Assembly: GCA_016793465.1 (NCBI GenBank)
Contig: JAEUJW010000015.1
Coordinates: 7,418-71,417 of the forward strand
From: Myxococcales bacterium
GTDB lineage: Bacteria; Myxococcota; Polyangia; Nannocystales; Nannocystaceae
Length of the DNA stretch: 64,000 bases
Reading direction: 5' to 3'
The number at the start of each line of letters is the position of its first letter. Within the stretch, counting starts at the first letter, position 1. The position numbers were made by a program, and so were the translations under genes. This document shows, in pieces, positions 16,976-27,368 of the stretch. Under the pieces are notes generated by a model that did not search any database, was not told where the DNA came from, and worked only from the letters and a program-made list of their open reading frames with translations.

Positions 16976-18172
16976 ATGACGTCCGGCAGCGAAGCCGAGC
17001 CGGCACCCGCGTCGCGGGCCGGGCCGCCCGTGAAGGGGTCGCCGCTGCCGCGCTGGTGCGGGCGCCTGGCGTTCACCCGCGACGTGTGGTCGGGGCGGGC
17101 CCGGGTGTTCGCGGACGCGGAGATCGAGGCGACGCTGGCGTCCGGCCAGGCGCTGCCGGGGCCGGCGGCGGCGCTGCTGATGGAGGCGCTGCCCGAGCGC
17201 GGCGGCCAGGCCTGGCTGCTGGCCCACGAGCTCGGCGGCAAGCGGCGCGGGGCCTACGGCTTCGACGAGTTCGAGGCGGTGCTGGCCGACTCGCCGTGGG
17301 AGGTGGCGGTCGTCGATCTGCAGCGGCTGTTCGTCGACGCGGCCAGCCTGTCGCGGTTCGCGGCGCGGGCCCGCGGGCGCCTCGAGAACCGCCTCGAGAC
17401 GCGGGCGTTCCGCCTGCTCGCGGCGATCGGCGAGGGCGCGGCGGCGGGGCGCATGGCGATCGTGTCGAGCCCGGCGGCGACCCGCGGGGGGCTCGGGCTG
17501 GCGGACTTCCAGGACCTCGTGGCCCAGCACTTCGCGCGGGCCCGGGTGTACGCGCTGGCGACGGTGCCGGTGGCGGTGGTGGTCGACTGCGGCGAGGTGG
17601 TCCGCGACGAGGAGGACGTCGGCGACGAGGACGAGGACGGGGGCGAGCCGTCGCTGGGCTTCGACAACCGGCTCGGCGACGACCTGCGCTACGACACCTA
17701 CGTGGCCCTCGTCGGGGTGGCCGACGCGCCGCTCGGGGTGACGCTCGTCGAGCTGCCGGCGGCGCCGGAGGCGGTGACGCAGGCGGCGGCGGCCGGCAAG
17801 GTCGAGGGCGGGCGGCGCGACGGCGAGGTCGAGGACCTGAAGATCCAGCTGGCGCAGGCGCGGCGGCAGGTCGAGCTGGCGGCCATCGCTCGCCAGTCGC
17901 TGGTGACGCAGCTCGACGCGGCGCAGACGCGGGTCGACGCGCTCGAGGATCAGGTGGCGGAGTTCAACCGGCGCGTGGCGGAGGCGCCGCCCGGGGCGAT
18001 GCCGGCGGCGCCGGCGGAGGATCCGCGGCCGGACGCGACGCAGGCCGCGGTGCTGGCGCTGCGCTGGGAGCTCGAGCAGGTGCGTGAGGAGCTGCGGGCG
18101 GCGCTCGGGCGGCCGGTCGAGGCGCTCGAGCGCGAGGTCGCCGAGCTGCGGGCGCGGCTGGCCGGGGGCTGA
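16976..18172 (+). CDS. Conserved hypothetical protein with C-terminal coiled coil
   Basis: About 398 residues from the ATG at 16976 (a GTG 9 bp upstream is in frame). No signal peptide and no membrane segment. Residues 25-260 form a mixed alpha/beta soluble region with an acidic patch (DEEDVGDEDEDGGEP). Residues 285-398 are heptad-like and Ala/Glu/Arg/Gln-rich (VEDLKIQLAQARRQVELAAI, LEREVAELRARLAGG), a likely coiled coil. No family is recognised. It is divergent from prfA with a 127-bp gap. Confidence 0.7.
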   Translation: MTSGSEAEPAPASRAGPPVKGSPLPRWCGRLAFTRDVWSGRARVFADAEIEATLASGQALPGPAAALLMEALPERGGQAWLLAHELGGKRRGAYGFDEFEAVLADSPWEVAVVDLQRLFVDAASLSRFAARARGRLENRLETRAFRLLAAIGEGAAAGRMAIVSSPAATRGGLGLADFQDLVAQHFARARVYALATVPVAVVVDCGEVVRDEEDVGDEDEDGGEPSLGFDNRLGDDLRYDTYVALVGVADAPLGVTLVELPAAPEAVTQAAAAGKVEGGRRDGEVEDLKIQLAQARRQVELAAIARQSLVTQLDAAQTRVDALEDQVAEFNRRVAEAPPGAMPAAPAEDPRPDATQAAVLALRWELEQVREELRAALGRPVEALEREVAELRARLAGG

Positions 18173-18549
18173 CGCGGCGCCGCGGTCGCCGCGGGGCCTC
18201 GGCCGTCGCCGACGCACGGCGGCCGACGCCGCGAGACGTTGCCGCTGCACGCAAGTCGCGGGCCGCGGCGCGGGCGCCAATTCGAGCGACGCCGGCGAGG
18301 GTCCAGGGCGGACCGGCGCGGGACCTGTGAGGTAGTGCGCAAGCTGTTGCTCGCCGCCGGGCCGAGGGACTATGCTGCGCGCTGGACGTGCCGTTCCCCA
18401 GAGCGGCCCGTCCACGCCCCCGGACCCGCAAGGGCGGCCTCTTGTTGTTATGGCCGACAGCCACACGAGCCGCGCCTGACCAGCGCGGCGGCGCACCACG
18501 GGCCCGCATGCTGCCTCGACTGCTCTAAACAGCGAAAGCGATCTTTGCC
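18173..18549. other. 377-bp gap upstream of the UPF0158 gene
   Basis: No gene is supported; open frames here lack coding character. The last 40 bp before the next ATG are less GC-rich and may contain its promoter. The sequence holds several short GC hairpins but no structure I can name as a known RNA. Confidence 0.35.
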
Positions 18550-19194
18550 ATGAAAATCTCCCCCGAAGCGCCGGTCCCCGACTGGTCGGCCCTCGAAACC
18601 GCATTCGAACACAACGCCCCGGAGCACCACGCCTACCTCGACCTGAGCAACGGGCAGTGCGTGACGATCAACGACAGCCGCCCCGAGGACGAGGAGAAGC
18701 GGCAGCTCATCAGCCGCAGCACCGGACGGTTCGTCCACCTCGACCCGGCCTCGTCGCGCGAGCAGTACCGCTGGATGGAGCGGTTCGTCGCCTCGGTCGA
18801 GGAGCCCGGGCTGCGCGAGCGGCTGGTGCTCGCCATCGACGGCAAGGGCGCGTTCCGTCGGTTTAAAGACGTGCTGCTGTCGTACCCGGTCGAGCGCGAC
18901 CGGTGGTTCTCGTACCGCGCCAACCTGCTGCACATCTACATCGACGGGTGGCTGGCCAACCAGGACATCACGCTGGGGGCCTACCCGCCGTGGGGCAAGC
19001 CGGAGGAGCCGACCGAGCCCAACGTGCCGCTCGAGAAGCCGGTCGGTGAGCGCGGCGGCGGCCCGTCGGAGGCGCTGCGGAGGACGGCGCGCGACCTGAT
19101 CGACCGCCTGCCGGCGCTCGAGCTGCCGGCCGCGATCGCGTACCTGCAGTACCTGCACGAGCGCATGCCCGCGGTGCACGAGCCGGCGACGTGA
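18550..19194 (+). CDS. UPF0158 family protein
   Basis: 214 residues, cytoplasmic. It follows the UPF0158 pattern: a tyrosine-containing first strand (HHAYLDLSNGQCVTINDSR), and the family hallmark GAFRRFKDVLLSYPVERDRWFSYR at residues 98-121, followed by an acidic/Pro linker and a helical tail (about 165-214). The function of the family is unknown. The stop codon overlaps the GTG start of the next gene (GTGA), so the two are probably translated together. Confidence 0.8.
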   Translation: MKISPEAPVPDWSALETAFEHNAPEHHAYLDLSNGQCVTINDSRPEDEEKRQLISRSTGRFVHLDPASSREQYRWMERFVASVEEPGLRERLVLAIDGKGAFRRFKDVLLSYPVERDRWFSYRANLLHIYIDGWLANQDITLGAYPPWGKPEEPTEPNVPLEKPVGERGGGPSEALRRTARDLIDRLPALELPAAIAYLQYLHERMPAVHEPAT

Positions 19195-20147
19195 GCTCGG
19201 ACGGCGCGGGCGCGCGGACCGGCGGACGGGGCTTCACGCGCTTCATCGGCATCAGCCTCGGCGGCGGTCGGGGCAAGACGACGGCGGTGGCCCGCCTCGA
19301 GGGCGAGGCGGACACGCTGCGCCTCGTCGAGGCGCGCGTGCGGCACGGGCACCGCGGCAGCGGCGAGGACAGCGACGACGGCGGCGACCCGCTGTTCCGC
19401 GACGAGGTGCTCGTCGCGTACCTCGAGCGCCACGTCGACGACGGCACGGCGGTCGCGATCAACGCCCCGCTGACGCTGCCGCCGTGCATCCGCTGCGAGC
19501 TCGCGTGCCCCGGGGTGTCGGCGTGCTCGGTGCCGGTGGTCGCGTGGATGCGCCGCCACGCGCCGGCGCTGATCGGCCGGCGCGGGCGCACGGATCCGGG
19601 CAAGCCGGCGGTGACGCCGTACACCCAGCGGGCGGCGGATCTACTGCTCGCCCACGCGGGCCTGCAACCGCGCGAGTCGCTCGGCCAGGGTATGGGCCCG
19701 CTGGCGGCGCGCGCGGCCTACCTGCGGCGGGTGCTGTCTCCGCGCCTGCGCCTGCACGAGAACCTGATCGAGGTCCACCCCCCGGCCACGCTGATCCGCC
19801 TGGCGGGCGAGTCGGTGGTGCGGCGGCTCGGGGTCGGGCCGGCGGACGAGGCGTGGGCGCTGCGCCGGCGGGTGCTCTCCGAATTGCGACCGGGGCTGCG
19901 CTTCGACTACGTCTGGCCCGACATCGTGGTCCGAAGCCCCCACGTCTTCGAGGCCGTGATCGCCGCGTATACAGCGTTCTTGTGGGCCCTGCAGGGCTGG
20001 CAGGGGCCCGGGGACGTGCGCACGGCGGGCGGCGGGGCGGTGGTCGTGCGCGACCCGCTCGACGCGGCGCTCGCCGAGCTGGGCGAGCTGTGGCTGGCCG
20101 ACGGGTGGATCTGGGTGCCTCCGGTGCAAACCCGCGGAGGGCCGTGA
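19191..20147 (+). CDS. DUF429 family protein (predicted RNase H-like nuclease)
   Basis: 318 residues from a GTG that overlaps the upstream stop by 4 bp. The opening RFIGISLGGGRGKTTAVARLEG resembles the first strand of the DUF429 family, which is predicted to have an RNase H-like fold. Later family-like segments are VAINAPLTLP, RGRTDPGKPAVTPYTQRAAD, LIEVHPPATL and the C-terminal AVIAAYTAFLWALQG. A CxxCxxxCPGVSAC cluster at about residues 101-110 could bind metal. The usual first Asp of the RNase H fold appears to be Ser here (GISLGG instead of GIDLAG), so activity is uncertain. Confidence 0.72.
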   Translation: MSSDGAGARTGGRGFTRFIGISLGGGRGKTTAVARLEGEADTLRLVEARVRHGHRGSGEDSDDGGDPLFRDEVLVAYLERHVDDGTAVAINAPLTLPPCIRCELACPGVSACSVPVVAWMRRHAPALIGRRGRTDPGKPAVTPYTQRAADLLLAHAGLQPRESLGQGMGPLAARAAYLRRVLSPRLRLHENLIEVHPPATLIRLAGESVVRRLGVGPADEAWALRRRVLSELRPGLRFDYVWPDIVVRSPHVFEAVIAAYTAFLWALQGWQGPGDVRTAGGGAVVVRDPLDAALAELGELWLADGWIWVPPVQTRGGP

Positions 20148-20349
20148 AGACGGCGTTCCAGGCGGTTTTCGCCCGTGCGATCCGACACGCTCGCGGGCCG
20201 AGACCGCGGGCGGGGGCGGGCCGTTCATGGCCGGCTGCGATGTTCGAGGTGTTTCAGATGGACCGCGGCGGGCGGGGCACGCCTTCGCGGGCGGCGGGGG
20301 CGATGCTTGCCTCGCCGCGGGCGAACGGTGCACGATGGGAGCGCTGCTG
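20148..20349. other. Intergenic region, nothing recognised
   Basis: About 200 bp after the DUF429 gene. The frame of the next gene is open through part of it, but good starts are only at 20335 and 20350. No terminator with a T-run was seen. Confidence 0.3.
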
Positions 20350-21363
20350 ATGGCCGCCGAAGGCACATCGCTCTCGCCCGAAGAGCTCGACCGCCTCGAG
20401 GACGCGCTGGAGCGCTGGACCGAGCCGACGTTCGAACCTGGCCCGGAGGACAGCCTGCTCGCCGACCCGCTGCGCGAGCGCCTCGCCGGTTATCGCGAGG
20501 TGCTGGCCGCCACGCGCGAGGCCCTGCCGCTCGAGGACGTCGGCGACGACGTGCTCGCGGCGGTGCTGGCCGAGGCGCACCGCAGCCAGCCGCCGCGTCG
20601 CGCCGAGAAGCAGGGGCCCGGGTGGTTCGAACGCCTGCGGCGCTCGCTGCTGCTGCCCGGCGTGGCGCTGGCGGGCTCGGCGGCGCTGCTGCTGTGGCTG
20701 GTCCAGCCGAGCCCGGAGCTGTCGCTGACGGCCGCCGACGACGCGCCGGCCGCCCGCGAGGAGGCGCGCCTGGCCCCGGAGGCAGGTCCGGCCCCGGCCG
20801 CGCCGCAGGAGCCGGCGTCGGCCGTGCCCGAGGCGGAGTCGCCGGGGCGCGGCGCCGACGCGGCCAAGGGCGAGGCCAGGGCCGACCCGTCGTCGGCCGC
20901 GGGCGCGGCTGTCCCGAAGGACATGGAGGGCGGCAAGAGCCTCGATCGCAAGCCGGCGAAGCCGATGGTCCGCAAGTCGGACGCGCCGGCGGACGCGCCG
21001 CTGCCCGGGCTCGACGACGACGCCGCGGTCGAGGAGGCGGACAAGCAGGACCTGCGCGACACGCTCGACCGGGCCCACGACGCGCGCCACGCCGGCGACT
21101 GCGAGGCGGCGATGTCCGGCTACCTGGCGGCGATGAAGATGGCCGGCGCGGCGACCGAGCGGGCGCAGGCGCGGGCCGGCTACGCGGTGTGTCTGCAGCA
21201 GCGCGGCAACGAGGCCGACGCCGCCAAGTACATCGACTACGCGCGCAAGCTGTGGTCCGGCACCGATGCGTGGCTGAGCAAGGAAGGCGCGGGCGAGCTG
21301 AAGAAGAGCAAGTCGAAGCTGCCGCCGAAGCCGAAGAAGTCCGTCGCCGACCCGATGCCCTGA
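20350..21363 (+). CDS. Single-pass membrane protein, anti-sigma-like, with C-terminal TPR-like part
   Basis: About 337 residues from the ATG at 20350, chosen because GGGAG lies 8 nt upstream; ATG 20335 is possible. Residues 1-85 are an acidic helical cytoplasmic part, about 98-117 one transmembrane helix (LLLPGVALAGSAALLLWLV), then a long Ala/Pro/Glu linker, and a C-terminal helical repeat (DTLDRAHDARHAGDCEAAMSG ... AGYAVCLQQRGNEADAAKYI) that looks TPR-like, with a Lys/Pro-rich tail. Myxobacterial proteins of this design are often encoded beside an ECF sigma factor, but there is none next to this one. Confidence 0.65.
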   Translation: MAAEGTSLSPEELDRLEDALERWTEPTFEPGPEDSLLADPLRERLAGYREVLAATREALPLEDVGDDVLAAVLAEAHRSQPPRRAEKQGPGWFERLRRSLLLPGVALAGSAALLLWLVQPSPELSLTAADDAPAAREEARLAPEAGPAPAAPQEPASAVPEAESPGRGADAAKGEARADPSSAAGAAVPKDMEGGKSLDRKPAKPMVRKSDAPADAPLPGLDDDAAVEEADKQDLRDTLDRAHDARHAGDCEAAMSGYLAAMKMAGAATERAQARAGYAVCLQQRGNEADAAKYIDYARKLWSGTDAWLSKEGAGELKKSKSKLPPKPKKSVADPMP

Positions 21364-21370
21364 CGCACAC

Positions 21371-21540
21371 GAACGCGGCCCGATGTGCGAGAGGGGCGCT
21401 CGTCGTAGCGAGCGGACGCGGCGCGGATGTGCGTGAAGCGAGAGGCGCTCGTCAGGCCGAGCGAACCCGGCCCGGATGTGTGAGAGACGCGCTCGTCAGG
21501 CCGACTGAACGCGGCCCGGATGTGTGCGAGCGGGGCGGGA
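21371..21540. repeat. Tandem repeat of about 44-48 bp, 3.5 copies
   Basis: Copies begin at 21371, 21415, 21463 and 21507 with GA(A)C-G/C-CGG-C/G-CC-G-GATGTG and continue with a GAGAGGCGCTCGTC-like segment. Spacings are 44, 48 and 44 bp. The block lies between convergent genes. Each unit contains GCGCTCGTC-n-GCGAGC-like complementarity and could form a hairpin. Confidence 0.7.
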
Positions 21541-21585
21541 GGTCGTCGTGAACGCCGCGGACCGGGCCCCGCAGGGGCCGTGAAG

Positions 21586-22239
21586 TCAGTCGATGTCGAC
21601 CGAGAAGCTGACGGCCATGGCGGGGCCGTCGAACGCGGGGAAGCGGTGCTGGTACACGGCCTTGCGGGCGCACGGGGGGATGCCCCACACGCGCAGGCTG
21701 GTCGGGGCGGCGACGTTGACGCCCTCGACCTTGCCGCTCGGCAGGATGCGCAGCTTGAAGGCGAGGCTGCCGCTGCCGACCTCGCCGTAGCGGCTGGCGG
21801 TGGTCACACAGCCCTGGATCTCGGGGGTGACGCGGGCGAAGTGCTGGTCGAGGGTGCGCTGCTCGAGGCGCTCGCTGCCCGCCTTCAGGTCGAGGACCTG
21901 CGGCTCGGAGTCGCTGAACGCGGGGATCTTGCTGTCGTCGACCGGCACGAACGGCGGGGGCGGCTGGTCGGGCGGGGCCTCGGGGTCGGCGGGATCCGCG
22001 GGGTCGCCGGCGGCGGCGCCGGAGCGGCGGCCCTTCTTGCCCTTCTTGCCCTTCTGCGGGGGCGCGGCGGGCTCGGGCTCGGGCGCGGCGGCGGGCAGGC
22101 ACTGACCGGCGGCGCACGCGGTGCCGGGGCCGCACACGCCGCCGCAGTCGTCGGCAGGCGCGGGGGTTCGTGGCAGCAGCAACCAGGCGGCGCCCCAGGC
22201 GATCGAGGCGAGGGCGACGCCTGCGAGGACGCGGAGCAT
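21586..22239 (-). CDS. Membrane-anchored AgmX/PglI C-terminal-type protein
   Basis: 217 residues from the ATG at 22237-22239. One N-terminal membrane anchor ([22 protein letters not shown]), a Cys-containing segment ([16 protein letters not shown]), a Lys/Gly and Pro-rich linker (about 65-110), and a C-terminal domain of the AgmX/PglI type with [20 protein letters not shown] and [16 protein letters not shown], related in pattern to TonB C-terminal domains. In Myxococcus, AgmX is linked to adventurous gliding; function here is unproven. The downstream border is the 44-48 bp repeat block. Confidence 0.72.
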   Translation of the reverse strand: MLRVLAGVALASIAWGAAWLLLPRTPAPADDCGGVCGPGTACAAGQCLPAAAPEPEPAAPPQKGKKGKKGRRSGAAAGDPADPADPEAPPDQPPPPFVPVDDSKIPAFSDSEPQVLDLKAGSERLEQRTLDQHFARVTPEIQGCVTTASRYGEVGSGSLAFKLRILPSGKVEGVNVAAPTSLRVWGIPPCARKAVYQHRFPAFDGPAMAVSFSVDID

Positions 22240-22339
22240 CTCAGGGCGAATACGCGGCGGCGCTCTGGCTGTCAAGCGGGGCATGCGGCGCGCGGGTGGG
22301 GGATTGCGAGGCGCGCGGCTTTCATGGCAGCGTCCGCGC

Positions 22340-22708
22340 GTGCCCGCCGCAAACCCTCGCTCGATGCTCGAGTCGTTCGCCAACCCCCGCCCGGGTCGAG
22401 ACTACGAGATCCGCTTCGAGTGCCCCGAATTCACCTGTGTGTGCCCGAAGACGGGCCAGCCCGACTTCGCCACGATCCGCATCCGCTACACGCCCGGCGA
22501 GCGCTGCGTCGAGCTGAAGTCGTTGAAGCTGTACCTGTGGGCGTTCCGCGACGTCGGCACGTACCACGAGGCGGTCACCAACCAGATCCTCGACGACCTG
22601 GTCGCGGCGATCGAGCCGCGGCGGATGCGGGTCGAGGGAGACTTTTACGTGCGCGGCGGGATCCACACCGTCGTCGAGGCCGAGCACCGCGCCCCTGACG
22701 GAGCGTGA
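22340..22708 (+). CDS. queF: NADPH-dependent 7-cyano-7-deazaguanine reductase QueF
   Basis: 122 residues if the GTG at 22340 is used; an ATG at 22364 would remove eight. This is the short, unimodular QueF type, which reduces preQ0 to preQ1 in queuosine tRNA-modification synthesis. Key residues are present: the catalytic Cys in [13 protein letters not shown], the following Asp of QPDFA, and the QueF motif [14 protein letters not shown], with the His/Glu-containing FRDVGTYHE. The C-terminus [13 protein letters not shown] is typical. It is divergent from the AgmX-like gene. No preQ1 riboswitch was recognised upstream, and other queuosine genes are not nearby. Confidence 0.93.
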   Translation: MPAANPRSMLESFANPRPGRDYEIRFECPEFTCVCPKTGQPDFATIRIRYTPGERCVELKSLKLYLWAFRDVGTYHEAVTNQILDDLVAAIEPRRMRVEGDFYVRGGIHTVVEAEHRAPDGA

Positions 22709-22769
22709 GACGGCCTGGCGGGTGTTCTCCGGGCCCTGCGGTGTGATACCGTGCGCCCCGGAGATCGCC

Positions 22770-24194
22770 ATGCCACTGCTGCCGAGCCTCGCGGGCGCCC
22801 TGCTCGCGCTCTTGATCGACGGACCCTTCAACTACGAGTTCTCGCGCGCGACCGACGAGAAGGGGGAGGCGTACCTGATCGTCCGCGCGAACGAGAACCT
22901 GCCCGCGCTCGAGGTGACGATCCTCGGCGACCGCCAGACCATCAAGAAGCAGCTCCCGCCGCTGAAGGCCGGCAAGGAGCACAAGATCGTGTGGACGCAG
23001 AACTCGCCGACGGCCGCGTACAACGCGAAGATCGTGGCGGGCTCGTCGGAGGGGGAGTTCGGCTTCGAGGTCGCGCGCGGCGCGGGCAAGGCGGGCAGCA
23101 CCGCGGCCGGCAAGATCACCGCGCTGGCGACCGCGGAGGACCTCGTCTACAAGCACCAGGCCATCTACCAGGCCTCGTTCGACGTGTCGGGCTTCACCTT
23201 CGAGGTCTACGACACCGACGGCGACGTGATCCACAAGGACCAGGGCTCGGGCGGGTGGTCGGCGGGCGAGCGCATCACGTTGAAGTGGGACCGGCCGGAG
23301 GACGTGTTCCTGGTGAAGGTGCACTTCGACGGGGCGTCGGGGCAGTTCGGCGACCACATCCTCGCGCCGATGGCGATCGAGATCCCGCACACCGAGGTCG
23401 TGTTCGACAGCGGCAAGGCAATTATCAAAGGCGAGCAGTCGCCGAAGCTCGACGAGGCGGCGGCGGTGGCCATGCACAAGCTCGACTCGGTCGAGCGCGC
23501 CAAGGCGGCGGTCGGCAACATGCTGGCCGGCAGCGGCTACGTCGCCAAGCTGTACATCAGCGGCTACACCGACACCGTCGGCCAGCCGGGCAAGAACCAG
23601 ACGCTGTCGGAGCAGCGGGCCAAGGCGATCGCCGACTACTTCGTGTCGAAGGGCGTGTGGTCGGAGATCTGGTTCACCGGCATGGGCGAGCGCGGGCAGA
23701 AGGTGCAGACCGGCGACAGCGTCGACGAGGAGAAGAACCGCCGCGCGGTCTACGTGATCAGCTTCCAGCCGCCGACCGGGGCGTGGTTCCCGTCGCCGGG
23801 CGCGTGGAAGCGGGCCGCGGGCGCGCGCAAGCGGCCGGGCGAGCTGCCGCCGTACCCCGAGAAGTGGAAGCAGGCCGAGGCCGAGAAGCGCGGGTCTTCG
23901 GGCTCGAGCTCGGGCGGGTCCGACGCGGGCTCGGGCGGCTCGGGCGGCGACTCGAGCGACGGCGGCGGCAGCAGCGACGGCGGCTCCGGTGGTTCTGGCG
24001 GCGAGCCGCGTGACCCGGACATGAGCCACACCTACGGCCAGCCGTACACCGGCAGCGCCGAGGAGCCGCCGCCGGTCGAGGGCACGCCGGGCGCGACCAA
24101 GAAGGGCTGCAGCGTGGCCGACGACGGCGGGCAGCTGCCGGGCGCGCTGATCGTGCTGCTCGCGGGCATCGTCGGGCGTCGGCGCCGGCGCTGA
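22770..24194 (+). CDS. OmpA-domain exported protein with MYXO-CTERM-like sorting tail
   Basis: 474 residues from the ATG at 22770. A short hydrophobic N-terminus (MPLLPSLAGALLALLID) is a weak export signal. Residues 10-200 are beta-rich. Residues about 210-335 hold an OmpA-like peptidoglycan-binding domain (TEVVFDSGKAIIKGEQSPKL ... ISGYTDTVG ... LSEQRAKAIADYFVSKGV ... GERGQ ... NRRAVYVI). A Gly/Ser-rich linker follows. The end is GCSVADDGG, then a hydrophobic stretch (LPGALIVLLAGIVG) and RRRRR: a Cys motif, one membrane segment and a basic cluster, the plan of MYXO-CTERM signals that are cut and anchored at the surface. It follows queF by 61 bp. Confidence 0.85.
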   Translation: MPLLPSLAGALLALLIDGPFNYEFSRATDEKGEAYLIVRANENLPALEVTILGDRQTIKKQLPPLKAGKEHKIVWTQNSPTAAYNAKIVAGSSEGEFGFEVARGAGKAGSTAAGKITALATAEDLVYKHQAIYQASFDVSGFTFEVYDTDGDVIHKDQGSGGWSAGERITLKWDRPEDVFLVKVHFDGASGQFGDHILAPMAIEIPHTEVVFDSGKAIIKGEQSPKLDEAAAVAMHKLDSVERAKAAVGNMLAGSGYVAKLYISGYTDTVGQPGKNQTLSEQRAKAIADYFVSKGVWSEIWFTGMGERGQKVQTGDSVDEEKNRRAVYVISFQPPTGAWFPSPGAWKRAAGARKRPGELPPYPEKWKQAEAEKRGSSGSSSGGSDAGSGGSGGDSSDGGGSSDGGSGGSGGEPRDPDMSHTYGQPYTGSAEEPPPVEGTPGATKKGCSVADDGGQLPGALIVLLAGIVGRRRRR

Positions 24195-24300
24195 GCCGCT
24201 CGCGGGGCGTGCAGGCCGCGTCGACGCTCGTCGACGCGGCGCTACGTGTCACTTGCGGGCGGGGTGCTGGGCCAGCCAGTCGTCGACGCGGCGCTACGTG

Positions 24301-27276
<2,976 letters not shown>

Positions 27277-27368
27277 CGGCGGGGGGCTCCGGGAACAGTG
27301 CAGTCCCGCGGGGCCGTCCCGAGATTGCCTGCGGACGGAGAAAGTTTCGCGGGCCCGGCGGCCCGCGG

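Noticed and set aside
18173..18549. Structured RNA in the gap before the UPF0158 gene
   Set aside because: GC-rich hairpins are present, as everywhere in this genome, but no known RNA signature could be recognised.
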